From Plutella xylostella (lineage: Eukaryota > Arthropoda > Insecta > Lepidoptera > Plutellidae), in contig NC_063994.1 in NCBI RefSeq assembly GCF_932276165.1, positions 1,364,001 through 1,428,000 of the forward strand: a DNA stretch of 64,000 nucleotides. The letters run 5' to 3'. Each line of letters opens with the position of its first letter. The first letter of the stretch is position 1. Made by a program: the position numbers and the translations under genes. Positions 12,701-24,700 of the stretch are shown here, in pieces. The notes below the pieces were generated by a model. The model did not search any database, was not told the DNA's origin, and saw nothing but the letters and a program-made list of their open reading frames with translations.

Positions 12701-15700
12701 ATTTTTTTCTTTGCTAATTTTTCAAAATCGGCCAATATTTTTGTGAATTTGATGCCGAATTTATTCATTTAAAAGGTGAATACCTATAGTCTGGCTGATA
12801 GATCCGCATTCGAAAAAAAACCAGTCCGATAGACAAGTTATGTTATACAAGCATAATGTAAGCAGAAAACTTTATTTGGCAAGTTATTGCCCTTCCTCAG
12901 TCGCCATGACATGATTTGACCTCAAAGGTGAATAAACTCAGTTAAACTTGAAAATATAAACTTAAAGTAAGTATTATAATTTTATTTTATTGAAGAAAAT
13001 AATATGTTTAGGTATAGGTACTTTTGTTAACAACAAGGTGTTAAGAACCTGTGACTCATTAAGTTTTAAAAAAGTATTACTTACGACTTTACTTACCAAC
13101 TAAAAACGTAAATATTCTGTATTTTTTTTTAATTTATTATTTTTTAAATTTGGTGCAATTTAGTGTCGGCTTTTTGTGGGTGATAATAACTTTTTCATTG
13201 CTCGCGAGTGTAAACCAGCGCAATTTTAATTTGGAAAACTTAGGTATCACACCGGTCTTTTCCGCGCGCCTATGAAAGGTTAAAAAGGTTCTATCTTGTC
13301 TACTCCATCGATTCTCCACGATTAGAAAACAAAAGGAGGATGCAGTCAGATCGTCTGACCTCCTTGTTCCGCTGAATTGGCGGTGAATCTTCCGAATCGC
13401 GTTTTCCCGCGCGACGCCATCTTGCCGCTGTCAAATGAAAAGCGACATTGGTTGCGCTGGCGCACCGCATCCATCCAATTGTTGTGCCTACTTACTCTGT
13501 GGGGACTTTCTCCAGTAGTAAACGGCAAACTAAAGGGTTATTGTGTGTAAACAGTTGCAATTTTCGTTGAGCTCTATAATATACCTATAATAGACCTACT
13601 TAGTCATAATCAAATATATTTGTTCGTAGGTACCTATCTCTCTCAAGGATTGGTTTGGTACCTAGTAAGTAGCTACTCCTTTCCTTGAGGAAGGTATATG
13701 TAACGTCTCGTAACGTAAATGAAAATGAAGTTCAACAGTTTGAATTTCTAATGATACGCAACTAGAATCTAAATGGAACTTCTAGCAGCTAGTCTGTATC
13801 TGATTACTATTCTATCAGCATATCCACTGTCTTGTCAAGATCCGAGAACTAACCAGCAACTTTACCAAGCACTTAGGTAATATGCCAGATGTTCGATGTA
13901 TTCCAAGTAAGTCCTGCCGAAGTCCTTAATTGGTCATATAGATCAACGCATATGTCAGTACGGAGCATGTCTATCACTGTTGAGATCTGATGATAACCTT
14001 GATCTAAGTCTGCGTGCATAAAATTTTAAATAAGTAGTTCAATCAAACGCGTGTTCTATGTTCTATTTAAAATATGAATTTGCAAACCTTGACCAGTCAA
14101 AAATAGAACGTAAACTTTTATCCCACATTAATATCATAAGAGTTTATATGCAAAATCATTTTCGGCCAGTGTCTACCCACGTGATATCCTTACAGGCCAA
14201 TGCCAGTGTATGCAGTTTACCGTGAGAAGATAAAAACGAATTAAAATTAAAAACGTCAAAAATCAATTTTGTGAAGGTCGTGGTAAAAGTATAAAAAATC
14301 GAGTGTAAAAATGTAGGTCAAGTTTAGCGAGCTGCTCGAAGAAGTGATCCGATGAATGAGTTTATGGACAAAAGAGATTATGATTATATTTTTTTTTGGT
14401 TTAATTTCAACTTGTGTTAATTTTATAAGCATTTATTTACTTACTTAACTTTTTCACTATGTTATAAATGTTAGACACAATGTGCTTTTTTGTTCCTTTT
14501 TTTTAAAGAAACAGAACTGACATTTAAGTAAGTATTTGAATCTATTATGATTATTTATAAATCGATCTGCTAGAATCCATTAGTTTGCATCCCACGTATT
14601 TTACATCATCTGTTTAAACCTCTATTGTTCATCGTCCTTTATGTCCACCTTTGCAATAAAAACAAAAGTGGAAGCACCTACGTAGGTAGGATTTCCGAAA
14701 CTAAAATTGGCATAGCTAATGGATCTGCCACACTTTATTGTACGGTATGCCACAATAGCCACTAATGTGACAGATATGGCTGTCAGCCACCAAAGATATT
14801 TTAATAACAATTAGATGGAGTGTCAGTGAAAAAGAAACCGTCTCAAGATTTAACACCCCATTTCTATCACTGAACTCTTATTTGAATTAGTTCGGAGAAG
14901 ATTTTATTTATTTATTTAGGTATTTATTTATATTTGGAAAACCAACCAGCAAAATACAAGTTTATGTTACATAGGGGTTATATGACATTTCAAGCGAATA
15001 ACAGGTTTTCACATTTTTCTAATTTAGGCACTTAATTTTAACTAAGATGAAACAGTTTTGTGACTTTATTTATTGGTACTATGGTTGTCATTAAGTTTGA
15101 AAATTCGGACAGTTATTTACCTACAGTGCTCCAAAATTGATAATGCGCATAGAAATCTTTGACAGATCGGTTGTTTTCGATTATGTGACACATGATATTG
15201 AGTCCTATTTCTTTCGAACAAGGTGCAAAATGCAAGTGTTATTTTTAAGGCTCTTACGATTTAATGATTCGCATGTGAAGATCTGCATGTACATTATTAA
15301 TTTTGGACAAGTGTACTTTGTTTTTGTATGTCATAACCCATCTTGTTAGTATATTATTAATCTAAGTCAAACACTATGATTATGCATTTTGTACACATGG
15401 ACGAGGGGTATCTGAAGGTACCCTTGAACTTGAATTAGAGACACAAGGGTCATTGGTGTTTTACATAATAGAGATAAGTACTTGATACAATACAATAGTA
15501 GTAGGTAAGTTACTACTGGGTACTACTAGGTACTCTTTGTAACACCATAACATAATATGAAACGGCAGGCTTATTGCTTGTAAAAATGTCTAACAGACAA
15601 CCTTTGGATGGATTTTTTTTTATAGTTTCTGCTATTGGTTATTTATAAGTTAAGTACTTACCTGATTTAATTATGAAATTTGTTAGACCGATTCCAGCAA

Positions 15701-18700
15701 TTCTTAAAAAGGTACCTTCGTACCGATAGTATGACAATAAGGGCATTCATTGATAAAACCTCACCCTCTATAGACAGAGAAAGTAATTCTACTGGAAGCC
15801 AACCAGCTGTGGCAACCTGACCCCGATGCTTAGAATATTTTCTTCTTGTGGCCACAACTTGATGCTGAAATCTGAGAGTGTTCATAATTAACCCCTTGTA
15901 AATTCTTAGTACCTATTATTTAGAAGTAAGTAAGTAAATAGTTTATGAATACTGCGTCATATTTTTGGGAATTCATCCGTTGACGGTCACGTTTCACGTA
16001 CCCCACGGGAAATTGGATTATTGTGTGAGTCCTGTTAACAACTAAACAGCCAGCTTTAGTTTACTTGCCTGTACCTACGTACAATTATACTATTATAAGA
16101 TTTTTATGACGCGCAAATCTTTGGCGGGAAAATTATAGCTTTACGGTTAACAGACCAGCTTTCCGTCTGCAGAGGTTAATCTGTGATGCAGATCTGACGT
16201 CTACCTTGACATTGGACGTGCTATGCACTCTTTGTAGTACGTGACGACTACTGACGACGCAAAACAGCATCCAATGTTTCAACATTTCCAAGCCTATTGT
16301 ATACGCATTAGGGTATAGAGTTCGTTGGAGAAAGTTTCTTTGTCGGTATGTTTTGTGTTGTTTTTTGCGACATTATTCTGAGTAATAAAGTAGTTGCTGT
16401 TTATTGTGTTGTCTGTTGAATGTGATGTGAAGATCAGTGTCATGAACTCTGACGAGCAGCTATTAAGTAGGAGGAAGTATTTTTCATGTTTCTTTCATGT
16501 TGAATATATGTAAGTATGTAGTTAGATTACTAGGTCCTCTCTATAATCTATCTCTTTTAAAAAACGAGTAAGTAAGTACTGTGTCTCTCGCACCTTTCCG
16601 ATATTAACAGAGTGAGATGGGTCATTGCTAAGACCCAATAGCAACGCTGTAATAAATTACTTGAATTACCTACGTGAAACAATCGCAACGCAGGAATAAA
16701 GTGTCTAAATTAACTACATAGGTAAGTATATAGGTAGGTAGTAGTAGGCATCTACTTCGATGGTAGTAGGTAGTAGGTTGATTTCACACTTTAGAGCCGA
16801 ATTTGAGTATGAAATGAAGCGCTTGAGTACTACAGACATAAGTTGATGCCGTGGTAGATTTATTTAAATGACCAACTGGGTCTTAGCTTATTAGCCTGCC
16901 TAGGTAGGTGGTGCTCGGTGATTTTATAACGACAGCAACATAATGTAAAATCGTGCCTCACAAAACGCTTAATAAAATGCCGAAACAGGGCAACAATAAC
17001 GATTAACCTTTATACGTAGAGGTATAAAAAGGTGAATGTTATATTAACACAAATAATTTCAACATAGTTAAATGGTGGTAGATATCTATTGTTAAGTACT
17101 TATTCATTAATCACAAGATTGTTATGAGAGGTCTCATGCTAAAATGTTTTGAGGGCCTTAGCTTGCGTATACCGCCGTATGCAGTTCGGTCCAAAGAATT
17201 GTAATCAGTATCATCTTCTTTAGACAATAATCATCCATTGCTGGACATGGCCTCTCCAAGGAGCGCCACAACGATAATATACTTAATGAATAGTAGCATT
17301 AAAAAATTGAGCATCAGGACAGAAACCAAAACACTTTAAATATCAAGGGACCCACTTAGGATACGATCTACCTACCAGCAACCTTCGGATATTTTCAGAC
17401 TCCATTGTCAGCAATCAGATTATCAGACACACAAAGACAATACACAACCATAGACAATGATAAATGCTACATTTCAATAATAAAAAACCTAATTATAACA
17501 ATAAACTGCTTTGAAAGGATCACAAAGTTTTATGTGTAAAACAGTTGTAATCTCGATACAATCGCGGTGTCGAAATCTCTTATGTGAACAAGTGAACAAT
17601 GGTCCAGAACAGACAATGTGCTAAGTCAATTCAGTATCCAAAGGCCCTTATTCCATATTTAAATATCATTTAATAAGCACAAACAAATTAATATTGTAAT
17701 TAGCTAGTATTATAATTTGGTAGAACAAGATAAACATGGATTTAGCTAGGTGTAACATATAAGCAATAATTTCGCACTCTAACTCAACATCTTCGGTAGT
17801 ATAGTGGTCAGTATCCCCGCCTGTCACGCGGGAGACCGGGGTTCGATTCCCCGCCGGAGAGAAACTTTTTTATTTTCTTATTTACTACAACTATCATTTC
17901 CATAGTCATACATAAAACACATTCATAGTTATTATCTTTTTACAAGTACCTACCTACATACAGCAAATCCGTTTAACTCTTGGCTCACAGCCTAATCGGT
18001 TGGCATTATCTAAATCCATCCCACCTATCTGAGTTGCGTATCGTAACAGAACACATTTGACCTTCCCATGGGCAGAGGCGTGTTGCTATACCTTCACCTC
18101 CGAGATCCATGCTCGAGCGAACAAAGCAGGTCGCATTGTTATTGCAAGCACGCCGCCTTTTTGCTATGTCGATGACATTATTATACAGGGTTTTGCAAAT
18201 AAGGTACTTTTACTAAGCCGAAACTTTTTTGTAACATCCTGTATACCTACGTACAGCGGACTAAAGTGTAAGGAATAGGGGGATGTTAGATATTTATTTT
18301 CGGATTCTTACGTCTGGTCAGGGGCGTATTTACCCTAGGGCTAAAGGGGCTACAGCCCGGGGCGGCAGGCGGCCCAGGGGCGGCCGGTAGCCCGCCCTTG
18401 GGCTTTAGGTTGGAGGATTTAAAAAGTACAGAACAATATTTTAGGACGTAAGCTTAGAACGGCCCTGAGCCATCTTTCCTCATGTTGATTTCATGTCTTA
18501 AGAATTTTGATTTAAAGAATGAAAGCCGATCTTTGTTTTTTTCTGAACCGGTGGAAGTCTAATTTTTTACCGCCTCTGGTATTCTTTTGAAGGAAATGTA
18601 AAGAAAAAAATAATTGCCGCCCCACAAGTTTATTTTTAAACTTTCTAAAATGTACTCGTCTATCCAGAAAAATCTTTTGTTTTGTTCGGAAGATATCATT

Positions 18701-21700
18701 ATTTTTGGAAATCTATCACCACAATGTCTACAATGTTCTTATACATGTAAGTCGCTAGGTACTCTACACTTCTTCTTTTTTCATGTCAGTGAACAGGCGA
18801 ATTTTTAAATTTGTCTAGACCATAAAGAAGCAACTTTGATAGCATTCTGGTTGGTCTGGAGTAAGTCTTCCCGAGTGCAGGTGGAAGGGCACAGGGGACA
18901 GGACAGCAAATGCTCCATAGTCTGGGGGGGCGGTACCACAGTCGCATAGGTTGGTACCAACGGTATAGGCCCAATTGCAGAGATTGTCCTTGCAGCCTAC
19001 CTCTGCTCCCAACCGATTTAGAGTCTTCCAAATGTGCCAGGAGACACTGTTACTGGGAGCAAGTTTTTCCTCAAGAGATAGGAAAGGATCCTGGGGCTGC
19101 TTTTCTTCCCAGAGCCTTAGCGTTGTGATTTTTGGGTTTTCATCCGTTTAGGACACTTCACTATTTTTAGAAACGCTTTGCGGCTCTTAAAGCGGGAAGG
19201 TGTGGCAGTATGTGAGTAAAGTGGATGTCTGGAGTCGCATTCTTGTTTGGCTTTCTCAACAGAACATGCCACTTTTCGCTGTATGCCAGGGGGTGCTATC
19301 CCAGCCAGAGAGTAGACTTTGTAGAGCGGTTTCGGTTTGAGGCATCCCGTTACTGTACGACCTGTGTCGTTAAGAACAAAAACTACTTCTCTAGCATGCG
19401 CGGACCTTGCCTATATAGTCCAGGCATATTCGGCAGCTGAGAAGCAGAGTGCTAGGCTACTTGTTTCGTAGAACTTGCGGAGAGGCGCCCCAGCCGGTAT
19501 ACGTAAGCCTTCGCAGAAGGTTGTTTAGAGAGCTGACTTTCTTCTTGGTGTTTTGGCAGTGGGTTTTGTACGTGAGGGATCTATCCAGGGTCACTCCGAG
19601 GTATTTTGGTGACGAGCAGTGCTGGATTTTTAAAGTATGAAAGCCGGCCTTTGTTCTTTTCTGAACCGGTGGAATAGTCAAAATAAAATCCGCCTCAGTA
19701 GGTAATTTTTTAAGGAAATCTAAAGAAAAAAAAATTTCTCTCTCAGTCGCCCTGCACCAGTTTATTTCTAAACGTTCAAAACGTACTCGTTTTTCCAGAA
19801 AAATCATTTTTTATTTGTTCGGATGATACAAGGTCGATACAAGGTGGGCCAAAAGAAATCGGCTGTCCCATTTTAAAACACAGTAACAGCCATGAGACAA
19901 AATGTTCAGGAGAGCCAAAAAACGTTTTTGTACCTTCATTTCAATGCCCTGGTAAAACTATGATAGATATCTGAACAAATGTAAGCTTAAAAGAAGCGGC
20001 AGAACCTAGGCTTTATATACAATACTATTTCATTTAAATATGACTAAAATTGTTGCTGTAATGCACAAAAGAAAACACTTACTAGGTTTTATATGGTTTT
20101 CTCACCCTAAAACCGCCCTCACTGACCATTTCATAACCTAGTAAGGGCCATTATTGTGTCATTTAAGACAAGTTAAGTATATTGAAATTGCAATAATTGC
20201 GTAATAATTTCATTTTTTATATGTTTGGGATCCTTCACATATTATAAATCCAATTTTGCAGCACTTTTACACGACGGCACTATAAGTAATAGCTGAAATA
20301 CGGGCATATTTTTATGTTTGTTTTTTTGTTTTATGTAAATGAATTAAATAGCCATATTCAGAAGGCTCTAACATGAAAATTATTTATGGCTGCCTTCAAT
20401 TAGACAATATTTCCTAAATTTCTATCTAAAAATCAGTTTTATAACTTGTTTTTTTTTTGTTTATGCAAAATAGGGCTAGTAGAAAGGTTCTAACGAGAAA
20501 GGTCTCTATAGCTTTTATAAAGAAGACAAAATTTACTTATGTTCTACTTTTAATTCAACTCTCTAGGTTTCATTGGTGCAAAGATACAGGTTCTGAAATG
20601 TCTGATATTTTGTTCGAAAAAAGTGTTAGTAATAATGTATGCCATTTGTGACTTACTATAATTAACGGACGAAAATTGTCCTTTGCTGACCATTTCAAAA
20701 CCTAGTAAGCGCCATTGACCATTTTAAAACCTAGTAAGTCATTTTCACTTACTGTGTTTTAAAATGGTTGGTGGCTCTTACTATGTTTTGAAATGGTTTT
20801 CGTGGCATTTTTGATTTCGCAGGGTGGAGTTACTAGGTTTTTAGAAATTTTATTTTCGTTTCTAAGCGGTTTTTTGATATTCTGACAATGCAGTTTTGTG
20901 CGGAATCGCCTAAAATAATGTATAAATCAAAGACCCGTTTTTTTTTTAAAGTTGGCGGTTACTGTGTTTTGAAATGGGACAGCCGAAATGATCCGATGTT
21001 TTTTTGTCTCTCATTTTTTTTCCAAATGAAAAATTTCGATTCTGGTTTTTGATCATGTTTATTTGAACCTTAACCATTTTGTTGGTAAAGTCTAGAAAAT
21101 TATGTCGGCCAAATTGGCGCTACCATTTGTACAAATGAGAGCAACTTCCAATAGGGAGATTCCGGAGATTACTTTTGGCCCACCATGTATCATTATCTAT
21201 GCAAATCTATCACCACAATGTTCTTATACATTTGTAGGTCGGTAGGTACTCTACACTGACTGCTTTTTTTTGTTATCTTTCATTCCTTGATGGGGCGGAA
21301 AACGACAGGAGCCCAGGGCGCGAAATCTTTAAATACGCCCCTGCGTCTGGTACAGGTTTGATATTTTGTGGAAAACTACAAAGGATTTCGATTTCCGCAT
21401 ACAAAGTGGCGCCTCTAGTGGAAACTATCACGAAATATCTGTATATGATAGTATGTGATTAACTATGGCAGACTGAAAATTAGGAATCTACAGTCACTTA
21501 AAGGTATAGATTTTAGCGGTAAGATTTTTTTTTAATAGTTGCTAGGCATACCTATTATAATATACTTACTTACTGTTACTTCTGAAATAATCCAGAGACT
21601 AGACTACAAGCCCCATAAACTGAAGTTTACATGCTTAGATGTCATATTGAATCATATCCAATTACCCTATGTTCCTAGGCTTTCCGCCAACTTTTGATAA

Positions 21701-24700
21701 ATGATGGTTGTTTCGATTTGAATCAATGATTAGTTACCATGGGTAGGATGTCCTAATCTTTATTGCAATCATTGGATAACAACCTAGTGTACCTAGGTAC
21801 GTATTGCCTTACCTATACATATTTATACCTAGTAATAATAATAATACCTTATCTCACTTATACAATATAAGGTAAAAGGCGAAAGTTTGTGAGTGTGTGT
21901 ATAATAATGTTTGTTTTTCTTTCATGGCAATACTGCTGAGCCTTTTTTTATGAAACTTGGTATATGTTAATAAGTAGGAAGCTGGCGCCCTGAATTAACA
22001 CATAGGGCCCGTTTTTTCCCGGAATTCCCACGGGTAACCTTTTAAACCGAAGCGACGCTCGGGAAGCAATATACAATTGGTGGTTCTCATGCTACCTTCA
22101 GGACGAATCCCAACTCCAAGGATACGAAGAGAGAGGATACCTAGGTACTGTATTTTGTCCTATCCAATAGGACACAGGACGCATAAATTATTGTTTTGCT
22201 TTACTAGCTACGTAGCTTCAGCTTCTGAGAACTGGGTCAAACGAACTGCGCAATCGGAGACAGGTTTAGCTTTACTGTGTCTGTCTACAAGAGGAAGCGG
22301 CTACAGTTTATGCAAAGTTGGACCCAAGGTTTAGGACGTAGTGTGTAAAATGTCGGTCGCTATTTGAAGTTTATTTTGTGTTTGTTGTTAGAAGTTTCCA
22401 GTGCAAGCGACGTAAGCGTATGTGCAGACAGCAAAAGATATATATTTGTGACATGTATTTGTGACACCCCAGCGCAAACAGTTTGATCCTAACTACCAAT
22501 ATTCTATTTTATAACAAAAAGTTAGGTTAGCAAAAAAGTTAAGCGTAAAAAACTGGAACAAAAAATGCGAGCATACCAATAAATTTAACCACAATTTCAA
22601 AGTTAGGCCAAGACACTCTGGAACTGAAGTAATACATAAAAGTTCTCCATCCTTCAATGTAGTGGCTCTAGCGTTTTACTGAATTTAAAAGAGTAACCTC
22701 GTAATGGGACATATTTCGAAAGACGGTGCCGCGTCTCTTGCCGTTCCCACGGACCCCATGCAATCACGACTGTAACTACAGCCTTATTGCCGAGAGGTGT
22801 CACCGCGATAGTACAGTGATGTGATGGTATAACTGCGTTAGATATGGTTATCACATCCCACTTCTGAATTACCTCGGAGGGGTAAGTAAGAAGTGGTAAT
22901 TTGCTGGTCCTCTTTTTAACGGCAACAACACGGCTCAAATATAGATATTAGGTATATCTACCACATATATTATTATGCTGTTATCGTAAACTTAATCTTA
23001 ATCGAATTGAATGTCAATGACCAGAAATGTTGTTAAACACTAGTTGGTACAAAACTTTGATTGTAAAATAGAAATAAAAACCTTACTTAATTGAATTCCC
23101 TGTCCGAAAACCCTGTCTGAAAAACCCTAACACAGACCATTCACACTAACATATAAAATAAAATAATAATTAAAAAAATTAAAAAACCGACTTCAAAAAA
23201 CCACTAAAATGTAAGAAATAATTTAAGGTTTACGCAAATTCTACTCGTATGTGACAGAACAAATATAGGTACCTAAGCAGGAACTGTTCTTTTTTGATGT
23301 TGGTGCGGTGACAAAGTAATCTAAAGAAATATGGCACCAACTTCAAAAAAGAACAGTTCCTGCTTAGGTACCTATATTTGTTCTGTCACATACGAGTAGA
23401 ATTTGCGTAAACCTTAAATTATTTCTTACATTTTAGTGGTTTTTTGAAGTCGGTTTTTTAATTTTTTTAATTATTATTTTATTTTATAGTTTTTAGTTTA
23501 TTTGCAATAATTTTCAATCAAAAGTAAGGTGCAAATGATACCAAAAAGTCCTACTAATCAATACGAATCATTCAAGCCTAAACACGAAGTAGTTGCTATA
23601 TACCGTTGAGGAGTTGCCCTGACTGCCTTCCGTTCCCATCATCAGATCAGCTCAAGGTCACCATCATATTTTTTTGTTATAAGAACTATATTTACGTTCT
23701 TAATTTCATTAGAATCGGTTAATATGTGCCCAAAATGGAAATTCATACCCTGTTTTTACCCCTTTACCCACCCTAGGGGGTGAGATAAAATTCTGAAAAA
23801 AAAATGGGACCACCTGGGAGCTCAACCCAATACAACAAAAAAAGAATTTTCAAAATCGGTTCATAAACAGCGGAGTAATCGGTGAACATACATAAAAAAA
23901 ATATAAAAAAAAAAAAAAAAAGATCCCGACGAATTGAGAACCTCCTCCTTTTTTGAAGTCGGTTAAAAAGATCCCAATCTGTTATTATTATATTAATGAT
24001 GTCTATAAATTGAATAATCACGTAACCACATAATTTAATTTAACCTTGAATATGGTGGTTAACCTCTCAGTCGTCTGGGTCCACACCTCAATGTGACTCA
24101 TCATCATCATTGTTTATGGTAATGACTGCACAGGGTGATATTAAATCAATCATTTAGTCAGTGATTTCATTGATCTTGACTTTGAAAAACTAAATCAAAC
24201 CCACAGAGTATAGAATGGAACCTACTTATTTACAAACTTAAATATTTTATAAGTACCCCAAGGTATTAACTCCTGTCCTAAGCTTGGACCATAATATAGA
24301 CCACGCTGGTCCACTAAAATATAATCCTAGATAAAATTATATGCAGGTTTCCTCACGATGTTTGGCTTCTCTTTATTTCTTTGTAACATTTATTTTCGCC
24401 TTACATTAAATTAGATTAAGAATTATTTTTTAATGCATTACTGTTACCCTTGACATTTTAGTCCAGTATACTTAACATTATAGTGATGTACTTTGAAGAT
24501 AATGATCTGTAACCATAACTCATTCATAGAGATATCATAAAAGCATGAAACAATAATAACACAATGAGATTGAGACCGCAACCTCTCGTGGTCAGTTCTA
24601 TGAGTTATTTCGCAACAATATTATCTTACTTACATATTAGCAGGTTACTCCCTGCTTATATTATTTTGCTATAATTTAAAGAGGAGGGGGAGTAAATGTA

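Larger units (their letters stand above)
18319..21343. mobile_element. hAT-type transposon with perfect 8-bp target duplication
   Basis: A 3,025-bp element with ends CAGGGGCGTATTTA and TAAATACGCCCCTG, flanked by the exact 8-bp duplication CGTCTGGT (18311-18318, 21344-21351). CAGGGGCG-type ends and 8-bp duplications are hallmarks of the hAT superfamily. No transposase is recognisable. The interior holds a LINE remnant and two nested repeat elements. Part of the hAT interior (18518-18710 and 19635-19830) is present twice as diverged direct copies either side of the LINE remnant. Confidence 0.9.

Noticed and set aside
22654..22938. 94-aa minus-strand open frame as a gene
   Set aside because: No signal peptide, domain, splice context or composition bias towards coding. 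It lies inside the GH27 intron; treated as chance.
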